Positions 1 to 7,480 of a DNA stretch of 64,000 nucleotides are shown piece after piece (the stretch's first letter is position 1; each line of letters begins with the position of its first letter). The translations under genes were made by a program, and so were the position numbers. Below the pieces are notes generated by a model. It was not told where the DNA came from. It saw only the letters and a list, made by a program, of their open reading frames with translations, and searched no databases. The stretch lies in the NCBI GenBank assembly GCA_016219545.1, contig JACRMH010000062.1, positions 205,156 through 269,155 of the forward strand. Reading direction: 5' to 3'. The stretch comes from Chloroflexota bacterium. Its GTDB lineage: Bacteria; Chloroflexota; Anaerolineae; Anaerolineales; Villigracilaceae.

Positions 1-951
1 ATCTTTCTTATGACAGGCATAACATTCTGTCGGCGTGCCCTTGAACAATTTATCGGTATGGCACTCTTCGCATTCTATGCTGGTATGTTTCCCTTCCAAT
101 TTGAATATTGAAAGGTCGTGGTCAAAGTCCACATCCTTCCAGTCGGACGGATTATGGCAAGCCCCGCATTTTTTACCTAACAATCCCTTATGCTCATCCT
201 TGGCGCTATGACAGGCATAACAATCCTGCGATGTCGTTGCAAAATCAGACAGTGCGTGCGCGCCAAAATGACATTGGTCACAAGCCACACTTTCATGACC
301 GCCTTCCAATTTGAATTTGAAGTCGGCGTGATTAAAGGGTTTGCTAAAGTGGTCCACCCCATCATGGCAGTCCAGACAAGCCGTCCCGTAGGCCTCCGAA
401 TGTGCTGAAGCAAAGACAGCATCAATTTGACTATGGCAGTCGTCGCAGGTGTTGGATGCGAAAGTGGATAGATCCTGTTGATGACAGTCAGCGCAAGTAA
501 ACGGTTCCTTATTGACCGTCAACTTGTGCGCTTTCAATGAAAATCCCACCACGTCATGCGGAATCGTATGCTCGCCCATATCGGTTAACGGGGCCGATGT
601 GCCGCGATGTTCAGGATGGCAATCATGGCAGGTAAGCTCTGGTTCCTCAACCAGGATCGCTCCATGTAATTCATTAACATCCAACAACTCAGCGGCAATA
701 TCAGTATGACAATCCACACAACGATCCGCCATGATAACGGATCCCCAAAGTGCGGTGTGACAATCTGAACATTCCGTAATTTCAGCATGAGAATTTACAC
801 CGCCAAGCAGTTTTCCTGCCTTGGCGTTCAGATCTCCCGCCGTAAACATAAGCGAACCGCTGGCAAAGGCAACGCCTGCGATGGAAAATAATGTAATAAG
901 AGTGGCAATAATGCCGTAATTTGTTAAACATCCGAGCCGGGCAGTTCTCAT
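1..951 (-). CDS. Multihaem cytochrome c, partial (runs off left edge)
   Basis: Reading the minus strand from the ATG at 951 gives 317 codons open to the window edge, so the C-terminus is missing. The visible part has an N-terminal hydrophobic segment (about residues 10-30) that would export or anchor it, then 11 CXXCH haem-binding motifs (for example CSDCH, CVDCH, CADCH, CLDCH, CYACH). It should carry electrons outside the cytoplasmic membrane. An AAGGGAG ribosome site lies about 9 nt before the ATG. It is a close paralogue of the cytochrome just upstream (26 bp gap): leader and haem spacing align along the whole visible length, so the two arose by tandem duplication. Redox partner and terminal acceptor cannot be read from the sequence. 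Confidence 0.9.
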   Translation of the reverse strand, partial: MRTARLGCLTNYGIIATLITLFSIAGVAFASGSLMFTAGDLNAKAGKLLGGVNSHAEITECSDCHTALWGSVIMADRCVDCHTDIAAELLDVNELHGAILVEEPELTCHDCHPEHRGTSAPLTDMGEHTIPHDVVGFSLKAHKLTVNKEPFTCADCHQQDLSTFASNTCDDCHSQIDAVFASAHSEAYGTACLDCHDGVDHFSKPFNHADFKFKLEGGHESVACDQCHFGAHALSDFATTSQDCYACHSAKDEHKGLLGKKCGACHNPSDWKDVDFDHDLSIFKLEGKHTSIECEECHTDKLFKGTPTECYACHKKD

Positions 952-977
952 GATGTTGTTCTCCCTTTAAGTTTTAT

Positions 978-2210
978 TTAGTCGTGTTCGCGTCCATCGG
1001 CATGACACTCGACACAGTTCTCGAAATTGGAAATACCTTCTTCCAAATGCTTCGAGCGAATTCTGGATTCATTATGTTCATGACAACCATAACAGGTATA
1101 AGTCTTAAAGTCGGATGGATGACAAGTGGCGCACGAGACCGCTCCGCCTTCGCCATGGTTCAAGGGGAAGGTATGCTTTCCATTAAATGTAGCCGGAGAC
1201 CAGGCAGTTGTGCTATGGCAGGAGCCGCAGTCCGTGCCAAATTTACCGGCATGTTCAGCGGGTTCAGCATGGCAGGAAACACAGGTTGCATTTAATACCT
1301 TGAACTGGCCATTCTTATGACAATCTTCGCAAGCTACATTTACATGCTTGCCTGTCAGTGGGAAGTTGGAAAGGCTGTGATCAAACTTCGCATCTTCCCA
1401 ACTGGATGGATTATGACAGGCAGCGCAATCTGTGCCAAATTGACCATTATGTTCATCCTTATCTTTATGACAGGCATAACAATCCTGCGCGGCGTTGGCA
1501 AAATCAGTCAGTACGCGTGCGCCGCTATGACATTTCTCGCAAGCCAGTCCTGCATGTCCACCTTCCAACTTGAAAGCAAAGCCGGCATGGTCGAAAGTTT
1601 CTCCAAAGTTATCCACTCCATCGTGACAATCAAGGCAGGCCGTCCCGTATGCCTGAGCATGTGCCAAGGCGAAGACAGAATCCATTTGACGGTGGCAATC
1701 GTCGCAGGTGTTGGATGCGAATATTGTGATGTCGTCCTGATGACAGTCTGCACAGGTGAACGGTTCATTCTTAACTGTCAACTGGTGCGCTTTCAAAGAA
1801 TATCCCAGCGCCTCATGCGGAAACGTGGCTTCATTCAATTCCGTCAACGGCGCAGAAGCGCCGCGATGTTCAGGGTGACAACTTCGGCAGGCAAGCGAGG
1901 GACTGTTTTGTGCGAGCGTCCCATGCAGGCTGGTCGCATCAATAAATTGCGCGGCAATGTCAGTGTGACAAGCCGCGCAACGATCAGCCATTGTGGTGGT
2001 TCCCCACACCGCAGCATGACAGTCTGAACATTTTTTTATTTGAGCATGGGAACTTACACCGCGGAGCGGTTTACCTTCCTGGGCATTTAAATCTCCAGCC
2101 GAAAACATAAGCGATCCGCTGGAAAATGCTATGCCGGCAATGGAAAGCACCGTTATTAGCAGGGCGATCATGCCGGTGTTAGTCAAACACCCAAGCTTGC
2201 TGTTTTTCAT
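978..2210 (-). CDS. Multihaem cytochrome c (15 CXXCH motifs)
   Basis: A 410-residue protein with a hydrophobic N-terminal signal or anchor (about residues 12-32) and 15 CXXCH motifs from CSDCH near residue 61 to CVECH near the C-terminus. Many free histidines between the motifs could be distal ligands. Repeats of the type FDHxxFxLxGxH followed by CxxCH suggest stacked cytochrome c3/c7-like modules. It should be exported and conduct electrons along a haem chain. It starts 8 bp after the cytochrome b-like gene and is preceded by a GGGGAG ribosome site, so it is co-transcribed with it. A truncated-by-edge paralogue follows. The electron acceptor is unknown; a role in extracellular or periplasmic electron transfer is inference. 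Confidence 0.92.
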   Translation of the reverse strand: MKNSKLGCLTNTGMIALLITVLSIAGIAFSSGSLMFSAGDLNAQEGKPLRGVSSHAQIKKCSDCHAAVWGTTTMADRCAACHTDIAAQFIDATSLHGTLAQNSPSLACRSCHPEHRGASAPLTELNEATFPHEALGYSLKAHQLTVKNEPFTCADCHQDDITIFASNTCDDCHRQMDSVFALAHAQAYGTACLDCHDGVDNFGETFDHAGFAFKLEGGHAGLACEKCHSGARVLTDFANAAQDCYACHKDKDEHNGQFGTDCAACHNPSSWEDAKFDHSLSNFPLTGKHVNVACEDCHKNGQFKVLNATCVSCHAEPAEHAGKFGTDCGSCHSTTAWSPATFNGKHTFPLNHGEGGAVSCATCHPSDFKTYTCYGCHEHNESRIRSKHLEEGISNFENCVECHADGREHD

Positions 2211-2218
2211 AGCTCCCC

Positions 2219-2773
2219 TTATTTAAGAAATGTTGAATAATATAAAGCTGCGCCAATATGAATAAAAGCGGAAATAAACAACGCCATACCGATTGGAATA
2301 TGAACTGTATGCCAGAGCGCCATGAGTTGCCGCGCTTGCCTGAGTGAAGCTTCAGAGACTGAGCCTTCAATTTCAAGGCCGTCTGTCGTGCGCGGAATGC
2401 GGGTATAGATGTAACGCCCAACGACTCCACTGAATACAATAATGATGGTCAAAAGTGTAACCGCGCCTGCCAATCCGTTGAACTTCCATGATGAATGGAA
2501 TAACACCATGAACGGACCGATCAGCCCGGTAAAGATATGAAACTGAAGCCAGGAAGACATCCTGCCCCAACGGGCGTTACGAGTGCGCTTGCGCATGCTG
2601 TAAAGCACTTCGGTCATAAGCATCATAATAAAACCAATAATGCCGAGTCCATGACCGAACAATTCACCAGCCGCAGGTATTTCGCGGGTAAAAAAAACAA
2701 CGGCCCCATAAACAGCCGTTATCAGAATTCCCACCCCAAGTGCCCACCAGAGTTCTTTGTTTCCACGAAGCAT
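2219..2773 (-). CDS. Cytochrome b-like integral membrane protein
   Basis: About 184 residues with five predicted membrane helices. Histidines sit in or near the helices (GHGLG, FHIF, FHSS, WHTVHIP, FIHIG), the pattern of a dihaem cytochrome b-type quinol dehydrogenase subunit. It probably links the membrane quinone pool to the cytochromes c encoded next. The frame is open to an ATG at 2788, but that ATG overlaps the sequence GGAGAGG, which is well placed as ribosome site for the ATG at 2773, so the later start is chosen. It lies 40 bp after the oxidoreductase gene and 8 bp before the first cytochrome. I do not recognise an exact named family. Confidence 0.75.
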   Translation of the reverse strand: MLRGNKELWWALGVGILITAVYGAVVFFTREIPAAGELFGHGLGIIGFIMMLMTEVLYSMRKRTRNARWGRMSSWLQFHIFTGLIGPFMVLFHSSWKFNGLAGAVTLLTIIIVFSGVVGRYIYTRIPRTTDGLEIEGSVSEASLRQARQLMALWHTVHIPIGMALFISAFIHIGAALYYSTFLK

Positions 2774-2813
2774 GATATTCCTCTCCATTATTCTTGAATT
2801 ATTTTTTCAAAAA

Positions 2814-4124
2814 TTATAATGCCGTTTGCTTTCTCCATGACATCCAAAATTGAGCGATCAGGTCAGCGATCTTTGCATTGGGTTCCATCAAGCGCTCGCG
2901 GATGGGCGAAATATCCGCTTTGGAGGCGATCATTTTTTGTAAAGGCCACGAGAGCGTCTGGTCACCCATCAGAATTGCGCCAACCAAATGACTATCGCCG
3001 ATCAATAATCGCATGTGATTAATATCAAAGCCACTCTGCGCCACAATTGCCTCGGGTAATTCCCGCCATGTCTCACTGTCACCGCGCGCAATGCCGATCA
3101 TGTCTTCATCACGACCACGCCCGACAACGCCAATGATTGTCGTCGTCAAACCTGCAAGACGGGTCACATTAAATGCCGCAGACTTCAAATAGGCTGTTCT
3201 GCGTCCGGCCATGTTCAAACCAGCCACCCGCCCCTGTTCGCGTGCCGGATCCCAAAGGCTGTCCAGAATGGATTTTCCTGTCAGGGGATCAAAGGCTTGC
3301 GCCACATCTCCAGCTGAAAAAATATCAGGGTCTGTTGTCTGCAAATGTTCATTCACTAAAATTCCACGGTCCGTGGCAAGCCCGGTATCCTGGATCAACT
3401 CAAGGCATGGACGGATGCCAACAGCAAACGCCAGCATATCGCATTTAATTTTTTTCCCATCCTGTAATTCAACTTCGCTCACGTGCCCGCGCTTACTGAA
3501 AATTTCCTTCAACTCTGAGTGGTGATGCAAAATGACTCCCTCTTCCTCCAAGCGTTTTTCCACCACTTCGGACTCGTATTTATCGAGCACATTGCTCCAA
3601 TAACGGTCGCCGCGCAATAGATAATGAACCTTCATTCCACGCGCACGCAATCCTTCGGTCAACTCGAGCGCGGTAATCCCGCCGCCGACCACAACAGCAG
3701 ATCTTCCCCACTTCGCCATTTTTACAATGTTTTTAGCATCTACTAAATGATCCAGTTTCACGATACCTTCCACATTCGAACCGGGAATTTCCAAAGGCAG
3801 AGCGCGTGCGCCGACAGCAATCAACAATTTGTCATACGCGAGTCGTGATTTCCCATCAATGATCAACGCATGATCCTTACGCAGGATATGCGTCACCCGC
3901 CCCCTGAGAAAGTTGAAATTTAATTTTTGAAAATCCGCTTTATTGCGTGGAAATAAAGCCGTATCGTGGATTTCCCCTGTTAAATAATAGGCAAGTCCGG
4001 GACGGGAATAATACCCATTCGGATCATCGCTTATCATTACGATCTCGCCCGTATTATCTACGGAACGAATCGCCTCCACGGCAGATATTCCAGCTACGCC
4101 TGCTCCGATAATTACGTACCTCAC
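2814..4124 (-). CDS. FAD/NAD(P)-dependent pyridine nucleotide-disulphide-type oxidoreductase
   Basis: A 436-residue flavoprotein. The N-terminal dinucleotide fold GAGVAGISA binds FAD, a second one, VVVGGGITALE near residue 145, binds NAD(P)H, and a late FSAGDVAQ motif contacts the flavin. The layout matches the nitrite reductase/rubredoxin reductase/NADH oxidase class without the CxxxxC disulphide of lipoamide dehydrogenase types. It should pass electrons between NAD(P)H and a one-electron carrier. Its ATG overlaps the stop of the ferredoxin gene by 4 bp, so the ferredoxin is the obvious partner. The C-terminal 60 or so residues contain no recognised motif. Confidence 0.88.
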   Translation of the reverse strand: MRYVIIGAGVAGISAVEAIRSVDNTGEIVMISDDPNGYYSRPGLAYYLTGEIHDTALFPRNKADFQKLNFNFLRGRVTHILRKDHALIIDGKSRLAYDKLLIAVGARALPLEIPGSNVEGIVKLDHLVDAKNIVKMAKWGRSAVVVGGGITALELTEGLRARGMKVHYLLRGDRYWSNVLDKYESEVVEKRLEEEGVILHHHSELKEIFSKRGHVSEVELQDGKKIKCDMLAFAVGIRPCLELIQDTGLATDRGILVNEHLQTTDPDIFSAGDVAQAFDPLTGKSILDSLWDPAREQGRVAGLNMAGRRTAYLKSAAFNVTRLAGLTTTIIGVVGRGRDEDMIGIARGDSETWRELPEAIVAQSGFDINHMRLLIGDSHLVGAILMGDQTLSWPLQKMIASKADISPIRERLMEPNAKIADLIAQFWMSWRKQTAL

Positions 4125-4387
4125 TCCTCCCTCCGGGCAAATATGTCAATTTCGGAAAAGCTCAACACACCGCGTGGACAACGCGCAACGCATTCACCGC
4201 AAGTCAGACATTCACTGTGGTTGACAGGTTCGTTTCGCCAAACATGCGCGCGCACATTGATCCCAATCGGACAGTTATAGGAACAAATCCCACATTGCAC
4301 GCAACGTGATGATTCGGAAACCACATGTCCCCTGGTAAGCACGATCCGCTTGGATGCATCGCTTTTAAATATATTTAAGAGTGCCAT
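4121..4387 (-). CDS. Two-cluster 4Fe-4S ferredoxin-like protein
   Basis: An 88-residue protein with CVQCGICSYNCP at about residues 29-40 and CLTCGECVARCP at about residues 60-71, the two CxxCxxCxxxCP signatures that bind [4Fe-4S] clusters. It is the first gene of the electron-transfer operon and overlaps the flavoprotein gene by 4 bp. The frame is open upstream for another 73 codons, but a GGAGG ribosome site 7 nt before the ATG at 4387 fixes the start. It resembles the ferredoxin end of HdrC/GlpC-like proteins; likely cytoplasmic electron carrier. Confidence 0.88.
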   Translation of the reverse strand: MALLNIFKSDASKRIVLTRGHVVSESSRCVQCGICSYNCPIGINVRAHVWRNEPVNHSECLTCGECVARCPRGVLSFSEIDIFARREE

Positions 4388-4412
4388 AGAAAACCTCCAG
4401 TAACTAGTCGTT

Positions 4413-4453
4413 AAAACCCTAAAAAGGTTATGTTTGTAGTATTTTAGGGTTTT
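4413..4453. promoter_or_regulatory. 12-bp inverted repeat before the ferredoxin operon
   Basis: The arms AAAACCCTAAAA (4413-4424) and TTTTAGGGTTTT (4442-4453) are perfect inverted repeats separated by 17 bp. They lie between the ferredoxin start and the cold-shock terminator, 26-66 bp before the ferredoxin ATG, inside the probable leader or promoter. It could be an operator for a dimeric regulator, a leader hairpin, or another copy of the palindromic elements seen elsewhere in the window. Confidence 0.45.
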
Positions 4454-4560
4454 TCGCCTGGAATACGAGATACTCAGAATTCTTAAGATTCTTGATATTG
4501 TAGAACATTCTCTTAAATATGCTAAGTCATAAATTCTGTTTCTGTCTTTACAATTTCCTA

Positions 4561-4596
4561 ACAATAAAAACAGGGTTGCTTCACAGCAACCCTGTT
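4561..4596 (-). terminator. Rho-independent terminator of the cold-shock gene
   Basis: An 11-bp GC-rich stem (4569-4579 with 4586-4596) with a 6-nt loop is followed on the minus strand by a T-rich run. It lies about 35 bp after the cold-shock stop codon. Confidence 0.85.
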
Positions 4597-4629
4597 GAGT
4601 TCGCAAAACTTAGTCCTACTGGATCAGTC

Positions 4630-4842
4630 TTACGAGAGTGGCACAACGTTGGCAGCCTGTTTCCCCTTCGGGCCGTCTTCAACGGAAAACTCCACTTTCT
4701 GCTCGGCTTCCAGCTTTTTATACCCATCGGACTGAATAGCCGAGAAATGTACGAATACATCCTCTCCGCCTTCATACCCAATAAAGCCATAGCCTTTGGT
4801 TGCGTTAAACCACTTAACAGTACCAACGATACGTTCTGACAT
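4630..4842 (-). CDS. csp: Cold-shock domain protein
   Basis: A 70-residue single-domain cold-shock protein, the usual family length. RNP1 (KGYGFI, about residues 16-21) and RNP2 (VFVHF, about residues 28-32) are intact and bind single-stranded RNA or DNA. It probably acts as an RNA chaperone in the cytoplasm. AGGAGA lies about 7 nt before the ATG. It is a single-gene unit with its own strong promoter, a leader of about 70 nt with a hairpin, and a terminator, the usual arrangement for genes controlled through their leader. Confidence 0.95.
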   Translation of the reverse strand: MSERIVGTVKWFNATKGYGFIGYEGGEDVFVHFSAIQSDGYKKLEAEQKVEFSVEDGPKGKQAANVVPLS

Positions 4843-4871
4843 CTTTATTCTCCTGCTGATTAAAAATTTTT

Positions 4872-4907
4872 ACCCAGCCACCTTTACGCTTTCAAAGGCG
4901 AACTGGG
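4872..4907 (-). promoter_or_regulatory. Leader hairpin of the cold-shock mRNA
   Basis: In the transcribed leader, CCCAG...CGCCTTT pairs with AAAGGTGG...CTGGG to form a long interrupted stem about 30 nt before the ATG. Cold-shock mRNAs are known to use leader folds for temperature-dependent translation, so this is a candidate thermosensor; function is inferred. Confidence 0.45.
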
Positions 4908-4920
4908 CACGATGGACGCA

Positions 4921-4949
4921 AGATTATCATGGCTAATTATAGGTGTCAA
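4921..4949 (-). promoter_or_regulatory. Sigma-70-type promoter of the cold-shock gene
   Basis: On the minus strand TTGACA (4949-4944) is followed after 17 bp by TAATCT (4926-4921). The predicted start leaves a leader of roughly 70 nt. Confidence 0.8.
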
Positions 4950-4993
4950 GAATTAAATTTCCGGTGCTAGCCAAAGTAGAACGGGCTGAAAAC

Positions 4994-5299
4994 TCAGCCT
5001 CCAATTCCATATCCGCCAGCAACTCGTAATTCAACTCCATCGGGTGGCCCACCCATCAATGGCATCGCCTCAGTGATAAGAGCACGGATTTTGTCATCTT
5101 TCAAAGAAAAGTCATGCGCTTCCTTATCCTCCCACATTTCAAAAACCCATACATGATCTTCATTTGAAACATCTTCACTCACTATATACAAACGGCAGTC
5201 CGGCAACTGACCCACAAGATTGGCGGCGCGTTTGAGAATCTCGATCAACTGGTCACGTTTGCCGGCTTGGGCTATAAATTTTCCTGTCATTGCATACAT
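4994..5299 (-). CDS. Antibiotic biosynthesis monooxygenase (ABM) domain protein
   Basis: A 101-residue protein with the ABM/YgiN ferredoxin-like fold signature: an N-terminal GKFIAQAGKRDQLIEIL strand-helix, a central YIVSEDVSNEDHVWVFEMWED strand and the helix KEAHDFSLK. Members are small dimeric, often cofactor-free oxygenases or quinone/haem-degrading enzymes; the substrate here cannot be assigned. AAGGAA lies 6 nt before the ATG at 5299; a TTG one codon earlier is less likely. It is the last gene of a minus-strand run, 22 bp after the MoaD/ThiS-like gene. Confidence 0.8.
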   Translation of the reverse strand: MYAMTGKFIAQAGKRDQLIEILKRAANLVGQLPDCRLYIVSEDVSNEDHVWVFEMWEDKEAHDFSLKDDKIRALITEAMPLMGGPPDGVELRVAGGYGIGG

Positions 5300-5321
5300 C
5301 AACGTTTCCTTATAACATTTT

Positions 5322-5618
5322 TTATCCGCCAGCCATGGCCCCTACGATTCGGAAAGGCTCTGTTCCCTTCACGATAGCCTCCGGTAATGGAGAATCAGTT
5401 GGTTCAAGAGACATATCCTCGCCACATGCAAAGAAGCGGATAAAGGGCCGTCGTTGCCTTGTAACCTGGTCGCGGATCGTTCCACGCAACACCGGATATT
5501 GCGACTCCAGCGCATCAAGGATCGCGCCTTGAGTTGCCAGCCCTTCGATTTGAATCTCCACCTCTTTGTTGACCTTCGCCAGCGTCCGGAGATGATACGG
5601 CAGTACAACACGGATCAT
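5322..5618 (-). CDS. MoaD/ThiS-family ubiquitin-like sulphur-carrier protein
   Basis: A 98-residue protein beginning MIRVVLPYHLRTLA and ending in the diglycine AMAGG. The beta-grasp pattern and C-terminal Gly-Gly are those of MoaD/ThiS sulphur carriers, where the last glycine is adenylated and thiocarboxylated. No activating MoeB/ThiF enzyme lies nearby, so its thiolation partner is elsewhere. The frame is open for 20 further codons, but the ATG at 5618 overlaps the stop of the Asp-box propeller gene by 4 bp (ATGA), which indicates translational coupling and fixes the start. The coupling suggests shared function with the propeller; what that is, is not known to me. Confidence 0.82.
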   Translation of the reverse strand: MIRVVLPYHLRTLAKVNKEVEIQIEGLATQGAILDALESQYPVLRGTIRDQVTRQRRPFIRFFACGEDMSLEPTDSPLPEAIVKGTEPFRIVGAMAGG

Positions 5619-6730
5619 GGCAATGTCTGCACTTCGACCGATAACACAGCAGGCAGATTGCTGACGATGGGCATCCAACTGTCGCCGGAATCAGAAGACG
5701 CGTACACTTGTCCACCGGTGGTGCCGAAATAAACTCCGCACGAGTCGAGTGTATCCACTGCCAGTGCGCTGCGCAGAATATTCACATAACAATCACTTTG
5801 CGGTAGACCTTTCGTCAGCGCCTCCCATCCATCTCCGCCTGTGCGGCTGCGATAAACGCGCAGTTTTCCATCGGGCGGAAAATGTTCCGAGTCGCTTTTG
5901 ATCGGGACGACATAAATAGTGTTAGGCTCATGCGCGTGCACCGCAATCGGGAATCCAAAATCGGTTGGCAGATCACCACTGACCTCATGCCACGAGTCGC
6001 CAGAATTATCACTGCGCATCACATCCCAATGTTTCTGCATGAACAACACGCCTGGGCGTGAAGGATGCATGGCAATATTATGAACACAATGACCGACCTC
6101 AGCGCTCGCGTCAGGAAGTTCGCCGGAGGATTTGAGTCCCTGATTGATCGGCCGCCATGTTTGGCCGCCATCATCAGTGCGGAAAGCGCCTGCGGCTGAA
6201 ATGGCAATGAACATCCGCTGAGCATTACTCGGGTCAAGGATGATCGTATGCAGGCACATCCCGCCAGCTCCCGGCTGCCAAAGATTTCCTTTCGCTTCGC
6301 GCAATCCAGGAAGTTCCTGCCAGTTCTGTCCACCATCCGTGGAACGGAACAGAGCTGCATCTTCCACACCAGCATAGACAGTATCCGGGTCAGTCAACGA
6401 TGGCTCAAGACGCCAGACTCGTTTGAACTCCCAGGGATGCTGTGTACCGTCATACCAAAGATGTGTGCCGGGAACGCCATCATAAGCAAAATTGTTGCCC
6501 ACTGCCTCCCATGTTTTTCCGCCATCATTGGAACGCTGAATGATCTGTCCAAACCAGCTCGTGGACTGAGACGCATACAAACGATTCGGGTCTGCCGGCG
6601 AGCCATGCATATGATAGATCTCCCAGCCTGCAAAATGCGGACCGCTGACATTCCACTTTTTGCGCTTTGCATCCGATGTCAAAATGAAAGCGCCTTTGTG
6701 TGTACCGACCAGTACTCGTACTCCGCTCAT
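5615..6730 (-). CDS. Asp-box (BNR) beta-propeller protein, sialidase-like fold
   Basis: A 371-residue protein with repeated Asp-box motifs of the type SxDxGxxW: SNDGGKTW, STDGGQNW, RTDDGGQTW, SDNSGDSW and SSDSGDSW, plus a degenerate SRTGGDGW. These mark blades of a six- or seven-bladed propeller as in sialidases and sortilin-like proteins. There is no signal peptide, so it is probably cytoplasmic, unlike secreted sialidases. The catalytic residues of true sialidases are not evident, so hydrolase activity should not be assumed. AAGGAG precedes the ATG. Its stop overlaps the start of the MoaD/ThiS-like gene. Confidence 0.85.
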   Translation of the reverse strand: MSGVRVLVGTHKGAFILTSDAKRKKWNVSGPHFAGWEIYHMHGSPADPNRLYASQSTSWFGQIIQRSNDGGKTWEAVGNNFAYDGVPGTHLWYDGTQHPWEFKRVWRLEPSLTDPDTVYAGVEDAALFRSTDGGQNWQELPGLREAKGNLWQPGAGGMCLHTIILDPSNAQRMFIAISAAGAFRTDDGGQTWRPINQGLKSSGELPDASAEVGHCVHNIAMHPSRPGVLFMQKHWDVMRSDNSGDSWHEVSGDLPTDFGFPIAVHAHEPNTIYVVPIKSDSEHFPPDGKLRVYRSRTGGDGWEALTKGLPQSDCYVNILRSALAVDTLDSCGVYFGTTGGQVYASSDSGDSWMPIVSNLPAVLSVEVQTLP

Positions 6731-6749
6731 GTTCGACTCCTTATATATT

Positions 6750-7154
6750 TTAATTTGGCTGCTTGAAAGCTTTCAAAAAATCCAAAACGGCTTTTGCATC
6801 CTCACGGCCAATCTCAGCATGGGCGATCAAGGGGATGCCATGTGGACCGGGCACATGGATCGCTTCCGGGTAAAGCATCAATACCGATTTTACAACTTCG
6901 AGTTTACCCAACATGGCCGCGGCAAAGAGATCAATACGCGCGCCATTTTTAAGTAGGAAATTTGCAATATCTTTTCTGCCCATATGAGATGCGGCGCCCA
7001 AGGCGGTCTCCCAATCTCCCCCGCCCCAGTCCCAGGCGGAATTGACGAGCAATGGCTCACGCTCCAACAATTCTGAGACACGGTCAAGATCGCCGTGTGC
7101 CTTACCTACAAATTCTTCCACCATTATCAAATCTAATGCAGGCTTCTTTTCCAT
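6750..7154 (-). CDS. Ankyrin-repeat protein
   Basis: A 134-residue protein with ankyrin-like helix pairs: GDLDRVSELLEREPLLVNS, then WETALGAASHMGRKDIANFLLKNGA, then LFAAAMLGKLEVVKSVLMLYP. Such repeats bind other proteins. No enzymatic motif or signal peptide is visible. AAGGAAA lies about 13 nt before the ATG, a weak site. It lies between the hypothetical gene at 7184-7465 and the Asp-box gene on the same strand; the gaps of 29 and 19 bp suggest an operon. The partner is unknown. Confidence 0.8.
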   Translation of the reverse strand: MEKKPALDLIMVEEFVGKAHGDLDRVSELLEREPLLVNSAWDWGGGDWETALGAASHMGRKDIANFLLKNGARIDLFAAAMLGKLEVVKSVLMLYPEAIHVPGPHGIPLIAHAEIGREDAKAVLDFLKAFKQPN

Positions 7155-7183
7155 ATTTTTTGAATTTTCCTTGCAACCTTGTG

Positions 7184-7465
7184 TTACAGATTAATTTCGA
7201 TCAACTGGTGATCTGCGTCGGCCACCCGAACTTCACCATATCGTTCCAAGTCCTGTTCAACAACAATGTAATACCACGCCACCAGATCGTTGAGTTTGGA
7301 TTTTAGATGAGACTCAACCAGCCTGCCAAGTTGTTCATGTGTGAGTGGTCCGTAAGCATACAGATTCTTCAGAATCGAATTCCTCACAACCTCATACTTC
7401 GCCTTATCCATACATGTCACTTGTGCAGACAGCGCAGTCACCCGGGTCGTGACAGATTCTTTCAT
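7184..7465 (-). CDS. Hypothetical small protein, possible winged-helix fold
   Basis: A 93-residue soluble protein I do not recognise. The middle part (SILKNLYAYGPLTHEQLGRLV) resembles a helix-turn-helix or winged-helix segment, followed by a segment that could be a beta wing (YIVVEQDLERYGEVRVADA). It might be a small regulator or protein-interaction unit. GAGGT stands 5 nt before the ATG at 7465. It lies 15 bp after the VOC gene, so the two are likely co-transcribed. Confidence 0.65.
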   Translation of the reverse strand: MKESVTTRVTALSAQVTCMDKAKYEVVRNSILKNLYAYGPLTHEQLGRLVESHLKSKLNDLVAWYYIVVEQDLERYGEVRVADADHQLIEINL

Positions 7466-7480
7466 AACTACCTCACTTAT

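Noticed and set aside
61..700. Regular ATGACA/GCATGG-like pattern considered as a repeat array
   Set aside because: It is the reverse complement of recurring CXXCH codons in a cytochrome gene.
1317..2027. Long plus-strand frame (236 codons) opposite the 15-haem cytochrome
   Set aside because: It mirrors the codons of the cytochrome, has no ribosome site and no family resemblance; haem-motif spacing on the other strand explains the sequence.
4388..4606. N-terminal extension of the ferredoxin frame
   Set aside because: The GGAGG site before 4387 and the non-coding look of the upstream codons, which run through the inverted repeat and the cold-shock terminator, favour the short form.
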